A DNA stretch of 64,000 bases from Unio delphinus (taxonomy: Eukaryota; Mollusca; Bivalvia; Unionida; Unionidae): contig JAQISU010000069.1 of assembly GCA_029339505.1 (NCBI GenBank), positions 8,939,001 to 9,003,000 of the forward strand. Reading direction: 5' to 3'. Numbering within the stretch: position 1 is the first letter of the stretch; the number at the start of each line of letters is the position of its first letter. The translations under genes were made by a program, and so were the position numbers. Below are positions 1-9,158 of this stretch, one piece after another. The notes under the pieces were generated by a model that was not told the DNA's origin, did no database searches, and worked only from the letters and a program-made list of their open reading frames with translations.

Positions 1-719
1 GCATTGTCTGCTGGAATCCTCCAAATTGCGTCATTATCATCACTCTTTCGTACAAGCGATACTGTATCTTTCGCTCCATAAATAACTTTTCTAACATTTC
101 TACAGAATCCAAATATGTGATGCAGTGGAATAGCGCATGAAAATGATTTACGCCGCCCTTCCAACATTGAAATACGTGTTGAAGCTCCTAGATTGAAATT
201 AGGATCTTTGTTTATAATCATATCATCGGCATCAATATTAGCGGTGCCAGCATTATTCTTTGGTCGTCTTACAACAAATTGATTTCCTCCAGCGGTATTT
301 GTAGCATCTTTTGCAAACATCATAGAAGGTCCTGCTGATCTTGTATAATCATCAGAATATCTCGCTAGTCCTATGATTGTTGTAGCCACATCAACATCAC
401 GATCTATCGACTCAATTTCTTTTCCATCAATGAGATAGTTTGCACTCTCAAATAACGCCATAATACCATTATTGACAAAACCGACTTGAGTACCAGCTGG
501 ATACTCTGTATCATTTGTTTGTATAATTTCTCCTTCTACTTCAATAAACGCTTCACAAGGCAAAAAGTATTTACTGGTATCATGGACTTGAAGATCAATT
601 CTTGCTAGACTATTTGAGTCTATGGCATGATAGGCGTAATATTGATAATCGCGTACAGAATCATTCTTGGGGACTGGAGCGTCTATATCAAATGCTGGAT
701 CAGGTGACTTTTTGAACAT
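1..719 (-). CDS. Capsid-like jelly-roll protein of element A, partial
   Basis: Open from ATG at 719 to the window edge (239 codons, no stop), so the C-terminal part is missing. The product starts MFKKSPDPAFDID and contains a hydrophobic/charged pattern of beta strands, with the segment NNGIMALFESANYLIDGKEI and the segment IPLHHIFGFCRNVRKVIYG. I recognise this as the family found as the double-jelly-roll capsid-like protein in metazoan Polinton/adintovirus-type elements; the assignment rests on remembered family resemblance, not on a search. It is the last gene of a minus-strand series after the coiled-coil gene and the pX-like gene, 37 bp downstream of the latter. No frame break is seen in the visible part. 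Its role would be the main shell protein of the particle. Confidence 0.7.
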   Translation of the reverse strand, partial: MFKKSPDPAFDIDAPVPKNDSVRDYQYYAYHAIDSNSLARIDLQVHDTSKYFLPCEAFIEVEGEIIQTNDTEYPAGTQVGFVNNGIMALFESANYLIDGKEIESIDRDVDVATTIIGLARYSDDYTRSAGPSMMFAKDATNTAGGNQFVVRRPKNNAGTANIDADDMIINKDPNFNLGASTRISMLEGRRKSFSCAIPLHHIFGFCRNVRKVIYGAKDTVSLVRKSDDNDAIWRIPADN

Positions 720-756
720 TTTATTCTATTTATCAGAGTCTAAATCGTGAAAAACG

Positions 757-1182
757 CTAGCGTTTTCTACTTAGTTTTTTAAAGCCACTTCCCGCTATCA
801 TATTTGGGTCGGGAGTTAAAGCCATCGACGCTAATTTTTCATCTACTGCGTTATTTATTATTTTACTAACACTTGCAGGCATTTCTGCTGTAGACGGTAA
901 CGGTTTCTTTTTTCACCTCACTAATGATGTTATTTTATTCTTCGCAGTTGAAAATGCCTTTCCGGCAAGATCTCCAACAGCACCAATACCCTTATCACGA
1001 ATAACATCAATGGCTTTCATTGATAATTGTTTAGCTAACGGCATCACTTTTGGGGCCATTCTTGAAAAGAGTCCTAAAATGGTATTGCCTAAACCATCTC
1101 CATAGTATGCTTTATAAACTGGAAACCGTGAATTAACTACATAGACGAGGGTTGGTTTATCATGATTGTAGTGTATGATCAT
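757..1182 (-). pseudogene. pX-like minor capsid protein of element A, with in-frame TGA
   Basis: The product has a short N-terminal part, then YGDGLGNTILGLFSRMAPKV, a Gly-rich turn followed by an amphipathic helix, and a basic C-terminus ending FKKLSRKR. This is the layout of the adenovirus pX/pVI-like minor capsid proteins that sit next to the capsid gene in adintoviruses and metazoan Polintons. The frame is interrupted by TGA at 913-915, after which the same frame runs on for about 50 codons to TAG at 757-759. The second half contains another Gly-Ser-Gly motif and a basic tail, so it is probably one protein. It may help cement the capsid or disrupt membranes. Element B carries the same gene directly upstream of its capsid gene. 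Confidence 0.65.
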
Positions 1183-1215
1183 TATTATAAAAACAATAGT
1201 GTTTTCAATTGTTAT

Positions 1216-2208
1216 TTAATCACTATGATACCTATTTGCTAACTCGTCAATGAAATCTCGATATGTTTTGATATCCATGATACCGCCGGCAAATAACCGT
1301 CTACAGATATCAGCTGCTTCATTAATTATTTCTGGAGAGTTATTTCCAGCTCGGAATCCTCCGATTAAAACATCTAATCATGAAATATCATTGATAACAC
1401 TATCAGGACACGAAATCCTTGGATTTTGCAATCCACTTCCGCTATAACCAGCTGCTTCATCTAGTTTTTCTAAATCCGTTTCTTGTAAATAAACATCATC
1501 ATCATCATCACGTGGTATTTGTTGTTTTTTAGGAGAGAAAGAAATTTTCTTTGCAGGTTGCTGTCGCTTTCATTGCAATTTTGGCGTTTTTTGTTGTTGT
1601 TTAAACTCTTCGTATTGATTATACACTGTACCCACCGCATTGATATATCCATTGTATGATGCACTATCTGTCTTAATTTGACTTTTTTCAGTTTTGATTT
1701 TGTAGAATATATCAGCCCAATGAGTGAAATTCTTAACATATTTATGATGTTCTGGTTTCAACCATTTTTTTCTGTTTTCATAAGACGTAACAACAAGCTC
1801 AAGATTTTTTTTTGGATCAGTCTTATCAATTTCTGCTAACCCTTCCTCGTTAAATCTCATGCGTAAATCATCTACTGTTCTTTTTGATTCCATTTGTTTT
1901 GTTTGTTCAGTTTTCGCTGCTAGTTTTTCAAGTACAGAAATAAGACCCTCTTCCTTTCTTTTACCGTCAGGATCATCTCCCAGTATAGCACGCTCTACCC
2001 CTTTCGTTGCCGTGGTTACTGGTTTAAACAACTCTTCAGATCCCGCAGCAAAATCAGTTTGTAAACTCTGTCGTTGTTGCAGTTTATTCCTTACAGAGTC
2101 ACGAATTGGTACAAATCTCTTAATTGCATCTAATCGTTCACGAGCCAATCGGGTTGTTAATGCTTCATTGACCAATATTTGAAATCGCAAACAATTTTTC
2201 AATTGCAA
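1216..2208 (-). pseudogene. Coiled-coil late protein of element A, with two in-frame TGAs
   Basis: From ATG at 2208 the frame codes 212 residues rich in Glu, Lys, Gln and Leu, with heptad-like stretches (for example EEGLISVLEKLAAKTEQTKQ), then meets TGA at 1570-1572. The same frame continues, including five consecutive Asp near 1500, to a second TGA at 1378-1380, and then to TAA at 1216-1218. The whole would be about 330 residues. No enzymatic motif is visible and I do not know the family by name. Position first in the late minus-strand series, directly ahead of pX and capsid, suggests a virion or scaffold protein. The tandem regulatory repeat at 2,228-2,606 lies just upstream of its start. 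Confidence 0.55.
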
Positions 2209-2227
2209 AACACTTTTCCCACTTTTT

Positions 2228-2606
2228 TGACATGTCAGATGATTTTTAACACGATCATGGTAGTGTTATTTCATCGTGAGACACCATCTATCAGGTGTGG
2301 CGAAAGTGTGGAATTTGTATATAAAATAATAATTAACACACTTTCGCCATCAATGACATGTCAGATGATTTTTAATATCACCATAGAAATGTTATTTGAT
2401 TGTTTTAACGGCTCTATCAATGATGGGGAAAGTGTCCAAATTGTATATAAAATAAATAATACTGTCACTTTCCCCCCTTTTTTGACATGTCAGATGATTT
2501 TTAACACAGTCATGGAAGTGTTATTTGATTGTTTTAACAGCTCTATCAGTGATGTGGAAAGTATCATAATTGTATATAAAATAAATAATACTGATAGTTT
2601 CCACAT
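2228..2606. promoter_or_regulatory. Three tandem 126-129 bp units with palindrome box and TATA-framing dyads
   Basis: Each unit has TGACATGTCA (2228-2237, 2354-2363, 2483-2492) followed by an inverted repeat about 50 bp long whose loop holds TATATAAAAT (2318-2327, 2444-2453, 2573-2582). The arms are 2299-2310/2337-2348, 2425-2436/2464-2475 and 2554-2566/2592-2604. Arm sequences differ between units but stay self-complementary: GGCGAAAGTGTG pairs 12/12, GGGGAAAGTGTC 11/12, GTGGAAAGTATCA 12/13. That paired change argues that the dyad itself matters. The block separates the late minus-strand genes (start at 2208) from the gene at 2,722-3,078. It could be a promoter/operator array or an origin-like element. 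The plus frame is open through it (2,179-2,634), which I think is incidental. Confidence 0.65.
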
Positions 2607-2721
2607 TTCTACTTTGATTGTCCACGATTTTTGACATCCCCCTTGAAGATCGGCTAAAAAAAATGATAAATAATCGGGCAATCAAAAATGATAACGGGTC
2701 GGGCAATCAATGGTCGGGCAA

Positions 2722-3078
2722 TCAAAATTGTTCATTTTCTTGAATTGACGCTCGTAGGTTTCTAATTTTAGAGTTGACTTCTCTTTTCAATTCGTATTCG
2801 TTACCTAATTCTTTTCGTATTCGTTCTACGATAGTATACAACGGGACAAACACACTGATGTCACTGGAAAATGAAAGAGAGTCTCTAATAGAATTCTGAA
2901 TTCTTTTGATGAGTGCATATTTCTTGGGCAGCATATATTTATTGTTGTTTACTCCGTATTCTATATCCTGAAAATCAGACACAATTTGATCAGGATTTAA
3001 TCCATCTGATAGTTTGATATCCTGATTTTTCAATTTTGCTATTTCAACTATGATGCTATTCATGTTTTCAGAATTCAT
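2722..3078 (-). CDS. Unrecognised coiled-coil protein of element A
   Basis: The frame from ATG at 3078 (MNSENMNSIIVEIAKL) to TAA gives about 118 residues. Upstream codons are open to 3123, but this start fits best because it lies 4 bp after the stop of the HNH gene, as in a tight operon. The product is rich in charged residues with Leu/Ile heptads at both ends (VERIRKELGNEYELKREVNS), so a helical or coiled-coil fold is likely. I recognise no catalytic or metal-binding motif. It is the last gene of a minus-strand set of zinc protein, HNH and this gene, which probably belongs to the early/replication half of the element. Confidence 0.5.
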   Translation of the reverse strand: MNSENMNSIIVEIAKLKNQDIKLSDGLNPDQIVSDFQDIEYGVNNNKYMLPKKYALIKRIQNSIRDSLSFSSDISVFVPLYTIVERIRKELGNEYELKREVNSKIRNLRASIQENEQF

Positions 3079-3082
3079 TATT

Positions 3083-3616
3083 CTATAACAATGACATATC
3101 TCTAACTGAAATATATGACACATCAGACATAACTAAATTGAACTTTTGTCCGTTCTTTTTTGAAATCGCCGTCTTGGTTATCCCCTCTGCAACGAAATGA
3201 ACAGAAGATGAACAAATATCGAAAAATTTACTGGCTTCATTCATAGCTGAAAATATTTTTTCTTCATTAGTTATTGTATTCAAAGATTTTACGGGTTTCG
3301 CTTTTTTCGAGTATTTCCCAGTCTTTCCTCGTTTGGTATTCTCACTTTGTGTGATAGCTTGCAGATTTGATAAAGAATTATTCTTTCGATTAGAATCCTT
3401 GTGATCGATAACAAAATCATCTTCAATCAATCCATTAAAACATTCAAATACTATTCTGTGATTGAGATATTTCTTCTTTCCATTAACAGTAAACACCACA
3501 TACCCCATACCATTATCCCACCCAACTGGTTTCTTTAGTCTACGGTTTCTTACAACACCATCACTGGATGCTTCATAATTTGTAATCAAGGGATGCTGTC
3601 GGAATTCTTGGTTCAT
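3083..3616 (-). CDS. HNH endonuclease with NUMOD-like ends
   Basis: 177 residues. The N-terminus (about 8-60) resembles a NUMOD4-type DNA-binding module (segment NYEASSDGVVRNRRLKKPVG). The centre has the HNH core DHKDSNRKNNSLSNLQAIT (about 84-103). The C-terminal third resembles a NUMOD1-type helix-turn-helix (KPVKSLNTITNEEKIFSAMN). These domains in this order are typical of group-I-intron and phage homing endonucleases, which nick or cut DNA. The frame is intact from ATG at 3616 to TAG at 3083-3085. It is free-standing here, not inside an intron, between the zinc protein and the coiled-coil gene. A decayed copy sits at the same place in element C (40,380-40,790), so it is a stable part of this element family. 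Confidence 0.8.
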   Translation of the reverse strand: MNQEFRQHPLITNYEASSDGVVRNRRLKKPVGWDNGMGYVVFTVNGKKKYLNHRIVFECFNGLIEDDFVIDHKDSNRKNNSLSNLQAITQSENTKRGKTGKYSKKAKPVKSLNTITNEEKIFSAMNEASKFFDICSSSVHFVAEGITKTAISKKNGQKFNLVMSDVSYISVRDMSLL

Positions 3617-3633
3617 TCGTATACATAATACTA

Positions 3634-4010
3634 TTAATTGTCTAATTCATTGTTTGGTTCAATAATGAATCTTTCGATGTAGTCTTGAGGGGTTCTTATG
3701 ATTTTGTCAAGGACGTTGTCAGGGTCAAGGACTTGGTCAGGGTCAAAATTTCTGATTGATTGTCCATTTTTTATTCTTTTATCATAATAACGCTTCAATT
3801 CCCTGTATCGCTTACCACCGCAATTTAGACATAATCGTGATTTTCTCTGACCCCAACTCCACATCGAATACAGGGTAACGGACCAAGGCTTCCACGACGA
3901 AAGCTTTGCATATGATACCCACATAACTCATTTCTGCATGATTTGTTACACGGTGTCGTCGATCCAATCATGAGCCATTTGCAGTGATTCATTATACATA
4001 AATCTTTCAT
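3634..4010 (-). pseudogene. Small zinc-binding protein of element A, one frameshift
   Basis: The start at 4010 lies 24 bp from the divergent PolB start. The first frame contains CNKSCRNELCGYHMQSFRRG and CIRCG, and the second frame contains CLNCGGKRYRELKRYYDKR, together giving several CxxC pairs plus a His and a basic helix. The frames meet at a T4 run (3841-3844 on the plus strand), where one base seems to be missing. The 3' end has an 18-bp duplication coding a repeated DPD-V-L pattern. The same protein occurs in element C (40,805-41,030) and element D (62,458-62,778), so it is a conserved gene of these elements. It may be a nucleic-acid-binding or regulatory protein. I know no family name. 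Confidence 0.65.
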
Positions 4011-4034
4011 TTAAATGCTTGTTTTAATTATAGC

Positions 4035-7000
4035 ATGATGGAGTTCAAGAGATTGACTTCGAAAAATGCTAAATTCAATGCTGATAGAGAGTTTAAGAGA
4101 TTATTGAAAATTAACCCTAAATTTAATATCGATAAACCCAAAAAACGTGTAGTAGACGGAAACATGAAAGACTTTAAGAGATTATTTAAAATTAATCCTA
4201 AATTTAATCGCGATAGACCCAAAAAACGTGTAGTAGACAGAAACATGAGAGAGTTTAAGAGATTATTGAAAATCAATCCTATATTTAATCGCAATAGACC
4301 CCAAAAACGTGTAGTAGACAGAAACAAGAGATCACCCTGGAAAGATGCTCAATTCAATCTTGATATAGTTTCTAATACACCCAGGAATACAATTCTTGAT
4401 AAAGTCATAATTAGTAAAATTAGAGACTGTTTTAATGAATTCAAGCGTGATGGAGCATCTCACTGCTGGACAACATTTCGAATTCGTGGTGGTTTTGACG
4501 CTACCATGAATGATGAAAAAGCAGCAGTCATAATTTCACGTCTTGGGAAAGAAAGAAATATTTTTCGAATAAAATTCGTTATCAGTGAAGGTGAAAAATG
4601 GATTATTAAGGATAAATTTGAACCCATTCTCAGGAACAACAGAACTGTCACTGTGAATCAAGATTCCCAACCAGGAATGTTGACTGGAATTGATAGACCC
4701 TACAACGAAAGATCTTATCCTGTAACAGTAGTTGTTTACGGGATATATCCGATCAATGAAAAACCTGATATTTCAAAACTAGCACCCATGAAATATTCGA
4801 CAAGGCTCAATTGTGTAGCAGAACGAATAATAGAACACTTCACAAATGCGTCCCGGGGAAATAAACTAACTGATCTAAGACGAAAAAAAATAACCGAATG
4901 GGAATTAACGGTAAAAGAGAATGGGGCAACAATTCAGGATATAACCAAATTAGAAAAATCATTAAGATTTCCAATATCGGTAAGGACAATCACCGGTGAA
5001 GTATTATACGAATCGAAATATAAATCACAGGGAGCTCCAATTGAAATTATTGATCATAATGAACACGCATGGTCATCTGCAGTAACAATATTTCCACGGG
5101 ATAGAACTGTAAAATATCTGTTTGGAACCGAAGAGTTTTTTTCAGAGCAGAAATTATTTGATGCTATTTACCATTTGAGTAAAAACGATCCTGTGTCAAT
5201 GTGGCTACTTCATAGTACTTCAGACGATGAATGTAGATTTGATCAGTTTGTAAGGCCCAACGGAGAATTGTACCGTACTGAAGAACTGCATAATCAAATG
5301 AAACAACTAGCTAGTGAGTTTTCTGGGGACGGGGAAGACAACGATCAATTATTAGCAAACTGTTTTACAGTACCATCAATTGCAGCACATTTTGCTAGAA
5401 AGAAAAACGCGTGGAAACCAACACGAAGTGAGTTTTTATCAGATGTCAAATTGTCCTGTCTTGAATACAGCCATGGAGGTTTATGGAATACAAAATACGA
5501 CCCTGATACCGTTATTTCAGTTGATATGATTGCATGTTATCCAGGAAGTTTTCTCGGGTATGGAGAATGCGAGAAATATTTCAAACGATTTGGACACCCC
5601 ACACACGAAATGACCCGTGTTGCGATTAATGGACCACTGCCTGATTTTGATTTAACAGGATTCGCTTGTGTAGTATCATTTGAAATGGCTACAGGACTTC
5701 ATCCGTGTAGTTATCTTTGGATTGGTAAACACATGTCTGAAAAACACTGGATGCCAATAGTGTTATTACGGTATATGCTTGATTGTAAGATGTTAAAATC
5801 ATTAATTGTCAGTGAAGCAATTATATCCTATCGAGCACAGAAATCAATCTGGTTACCACAACCTGATCTAGAAAAAATAATTAACGAAGAGCGAAAACTG
5901 TTTCCTGATTTTAATGAACAACAAATCATGAATTGGTCCAAACAGTTATTTGAAATCAGAAACAATGAAGCAAAAGATCTCAGAATAATCGGTAAATTCA
6001 CTCAGGGTGGCAAATACGACAATACGAGATATTCTTCACGATTGATTATAGACAATGCTGAATACGATTTTGTAATCACGGATTTAACGAATAGGGGCCT
6101 ATATGTCAATCGTAAGGACGCATTTATGTCCAATAGAACCAAATTGGGTACAATTGTTACTTACACTGATGGATACAATCCGCAGTACACACATTTGAGA
6201 GCTTCTATGCTCGGTTATGCTTCTATTAATCTGTTTTCGATGATCAATAAATTTCCTAACACCGCAGTTAGAGTTGCCACTGACTCATTTTACATAAACA
6301 GCAAAATGAATGATTTTAAGGCTACTGGCAATGAGAATTGGGGGACATGGAGAATTAAGAAGGAAATGCTTCATGATTATATTCAATCAGCAGATGTTAC
6401 CGTTGAAAAAAAATTATTTAGAAAGCAGTCAGTGTTCAGAATTTTCTAATGCACCACCGATTTCTGATCCAATATGCCTGTATAAAACAGTTTATTTAAA
6501 CGGCTGTGGTGGGTCAGGAAAAACAACCCGGGCAATTGAGTTATTTCGTGGGAAATCAAATATGATTGTGCTAACACCGACTCACAGACTTGCAAGAGAA
6601 ATGATACAGCGAGGGGTAAATGCCTGTACCTATCACAGTTTTTTTCCGATGGAAGGGAGATAAATGGACTCCTGAGTTCATGGGAGAGAAATTTATTCCT
6701 GAAATTATCATTTGGGATGAAATAGACACAGTGTCAGAAGATGTCTTAAAAATATTTCTTGAGTGGTTGTTATTAAAAAATACAAAAGTCGTCATGTGCG
6801 GTGATCACGGCCAACCACCACCATTTGTCGGTGCTTCCCCACATGAATGGCTAAAGGGTTTTGTAGACTATTATGAAGAAATTGATACCGATCATAGATC
6901 ACTTGATGAAAAATTAAAAGAATTTAAGAAATTAATTAGATTACAACCGGATAGAATCCAGTGTGAAATAGCCCGTAAAATAATTTCGGAAACTCCAATG

Positions 7001-7737
7001 AATGATTTCTGGGAAATGTGGAGAACAAACGATTTGATCATTGCAAGTAGAAAAATAGTCAGGGATACACTTCAGATGAAATTATTTGAATTGCATAAAC
7101 AAAAATTTGCAACGCTTCCAGTGCCTCTTTGTTAAAGGCCATCAGATACACGAAAACAGAACATTGAAGTTGATATTCCAGGACAGAGTGAAAAACAAAT
7201 TCTGGTATTAAATGATATTGTGCTGGTTGATATCAATGTCGTTGAAGATGCATTGCGTGCTAATAAATCCCCATGGACGTTAGGTTATGCAGCAACAATA
7301 CATTCTTCACAGGGATTGACTATATCGGATACAATTGTTTGGATGGTAGATAATCGCATAGAATGATCGAATTTAGTCTATCTTTCAGTATCCAGAGTAC
7401 GAAAAATAAATCAACTTCGAAGAATTGTCTTCGATGATGAAATCATTGGTGACGATAATGATATTGATGTTAAAATGATTGATAAAAAACTCTCCGGTTA
7501 CAAACAACAGGACATAAAAAACAACGAGAATTTGATATTGATGCTGGATTAATAATCACTTTGAAGAAACAACAGAATAATCACTGCGCAATTTGCAATT
7601 GTATAATGCGTTGGCAGTATTCGGATAAGGATCCTCGCCAATTTACCGTCGACAGAAAAAAAAACAATCTCGGTCATGTCAGAAATAATGTGATGTTGAC
7701 TTGTCTTGAATGCAACAGACGCAGAGGCGCTAGTTAA
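4035..7737 (+). pseudogene. DNA polymerase B - SF1 helicase - HNH fusion, broken
   Basis: The first frame (4035-6449, 804 aa) holds polymerase motifs: DMIACYPGSF (catalytic Asp about residue 497), the QYTHLRASMLGYASIN region near 719, and RVATDSFY (Asp about 750). The next frames hold helicase motifs: Walker A GCGGSGKTT (6502-6528), WDE at 6713-6721, GDHGQPPP near 6800, HSSQGLT near 7305 and SRVR near 7395. The tail (about 7,575-7,737) has HCAICNC ... CLECNRRRG, an HNH-type zinc fold. Reading shifts at an A8 run (6406-6413), a T7 run (6639-6645) and an A6 run (7516-7521), and there are stops TAA 7133-7135 and TGA 7364-7366. Homologous residues continue across each break with no overlap, so this was one protein of about 1,230 residues that replicates the element. 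Its end overlaps the integrase stop. Confidence 0.85.
4089..4331 (+). repeat. 81-bp in-frame tandem repeat in the PolB N-terminus
   Basis: Three units begin at about 4089, 4170 and 4251, each coding 27 residues of the pattern (E/D)FKRLLKINPKFN followed by a basic KKRVVD segment. A shorter, diverged unit precedes them at 4041. The period is a multiple of three and the frame stays open. The repeat is strongly basic and lies before any recognisable polymerase motif. Confidence 0.85.
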
Positions 7738-8678
7738 GACCATGCGGTGGTAATTGAGTATCCTCAGGTATCACTTGTAATTGTTGTCTAGTAAAACCCC
7801 GTTGAGGGGCAGTTGAATCCAGTTTATAGATTGGAGGTCTACCCGTAGATCGTGTTATACTAGATATCTTGTGTGCAGTAACACTCCAAATAGGATCAGT
7901 AGCTCTTTTTCTGCCCCCTTCAAGCTCTCCTGGTTCATATAAATACCTCACAGTGATATTACTACCAAGAATTGGTTCTTTGAAATCTTTTTGAATTTCC
8001 ATTTTAGGTATCGACTTCTTTTTAATCGCGTTGATAGGTTTCATGTTGATGGTTCTAGTAATCTCGTTATTCAGTGCGGTAACTACACCTGGTAATCTCT
8101 TAACCCATTCACAGGATCTTTTTTCTTGGATGAATTCTTTTGCGTATTGATATCCAAATAACCGTTCAGCAAGAGTCCGATTAAATCGTTCTACAATTGC
8201 CTGATCACGATGTAGCGCAGTATGCCCTCGTCTGATAGCGACATTGTGATATTTCATTGTAGATAACACTGCACCCTGAAATTCCTTGCCTGGATCAACT
8301 TGTAACAGATTTGGCCAGTGCAGAGGGCTCCTTCGATAAATCCTTTCAAATGCAGAAGCCACTTCAGTGGCCGATTTTGTTTTTAACGGTTCTGCTTCTT
8401 TGTATCGACTTGCAATATCAACTACGGTTAATGCGTATTTGTAACCGTGGTCATGTGGCAGAAATAATATATCAGCCTGATGAACTTCATTAGGAAAGGT
8501 CACATCAAAATGCGAGACATTAATATTTTTAGGCGGTGGTAAGTAAATTTGCCATAGTGCCTGTTTGGATAACCAATGAGCCGCAGTGGTTTTTTTTCAC
8601 TTTTGCAGCGCTAGCGAGTTTATGGATTGCTGATTTACCCCTCCAGTATCCTTTTGGAGAATAGTAAATAGATTCCAT
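7730..8678 (-). pseudogene. Retroviral-type (DDE) integrase of element A, one frameshift
   Basis: Starts at ATG 8678, 8 bp after the stop of the zinc-ribbon/PLA2-like gene. The N-terminus contains YYSPKGYWRGKSAIHKLA, characteristic of Polinton/adintovirus integrases. The catalytic triad is visible: Asp in HQADILFLPHD, Asp in LLQVDPGKEF, Glu in AIVERFNRTL. The C-terminal part has RYLYEPGELEGGRKRATDP. Frame breaks once, at a T8 run on the plus strand (8590-8597), about 30 codons in, where one base is extra. From 8503 to the TAG at 7730-7732 it is open (257 aa). It inserts the element's DNA into the host genome. It is convergent with the PolB fusion and overlaps its stop by 8 bp. Element C holds a truncated copy. 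Confidence 0.92.
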
Positions 8679-8685
8679 GTTGTTA

Positions 8686-9153
8686 TTAATTACCAGCACC
8701 TAACATCAATTTGCTTTTCCTTGCCGATTTTATCAACCACGAAGCCAATTTTTCTTTCAAAGATTTACCAGGAATAGCATTTGACGCATGAATTAATTTC
8801 ACATCTGCTAGATGCCTGTGTTGCAGATTAATGCTTTTATAAGCAACATCATGAAGGTGACAGGCCTTATCAATGGCGTTTATTGGTTCCCGGTCCACAG
8901 TAGCAATATCCTGGAAGGTGTTTTTCTCCTGGATACTTTGCCCATGGGGTTCCAGGGAGTTTTGCCAATTTGGCAGCGATATCACCTCCTCGTTTTTTTT
9001 TAAAGGTTCCTTGGGTTTAGAAACAAATCTAAATTTCTTTGTACCACATTGTACGCATTTACCAGAAAGCGCTGATCGGTTATTTTTTGTTGTAATCGTC
9101 GTCAAGTCATCTGTGCCAGTACGCGCCTTACACTTCACACAATATAGATCCAT
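8686..9153 (-). CDS. Zinc-ribbon plus phospholipase A2-like protein
   Basis: 155 residues, intact. Residues about 1-45 form a zinc ribbon (YCVKCK ... CVQCGTKKFRF), the DUF5679-type module common in large DNA viruses. The C-terminal half has PINAIDKACHLHDVAYKSIN, with the His-Asp pair and following Tyr of a parvovirus-like PLA2 active site, then a basic tail. PLA2-like domains are known in parvovirus VP1 and in adintoviruses, where they act on endosomal membrane during entry. The calcium-binding Gly-rich loop expected upstream of the active site is not visible here, so activity is doubtful. Its ATG is only 5 bp from the divergent ATPase ATG, implying a shared compact promoter. Confidence 0.7.
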   Translation of the reverse strand: MDLYCVKCKARTGTDDLTTITTKNNRSALSGKCVQCGTKKFRFVSKPKEPLKKNEEVISLPNWQNSLEPHGQSIQEKNTFQDIATVDREPINAIDKACHLHDVAYKSINLQHRHLADVKLIHASNAIPGKSLKEKLASWLIKSARKSKLMLGAGN

Positions 9154-9158
9154 AATTT

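Noticed and set aside
2179..2634. 151-codon plus-strand ORF made of three 42-43 residue repeats
   Set aside because: It follows the regulatory repeat whose units happen to be multiples of three. Paired changes in the dyad arms explain the conservation better than coding, and the protein has no recognisable feature.
4028..4327. Minus-strand 99-codon repeat ORF
   Set aside because: Shadow of the 81-bp coding repeats at the PolB N-terminus.
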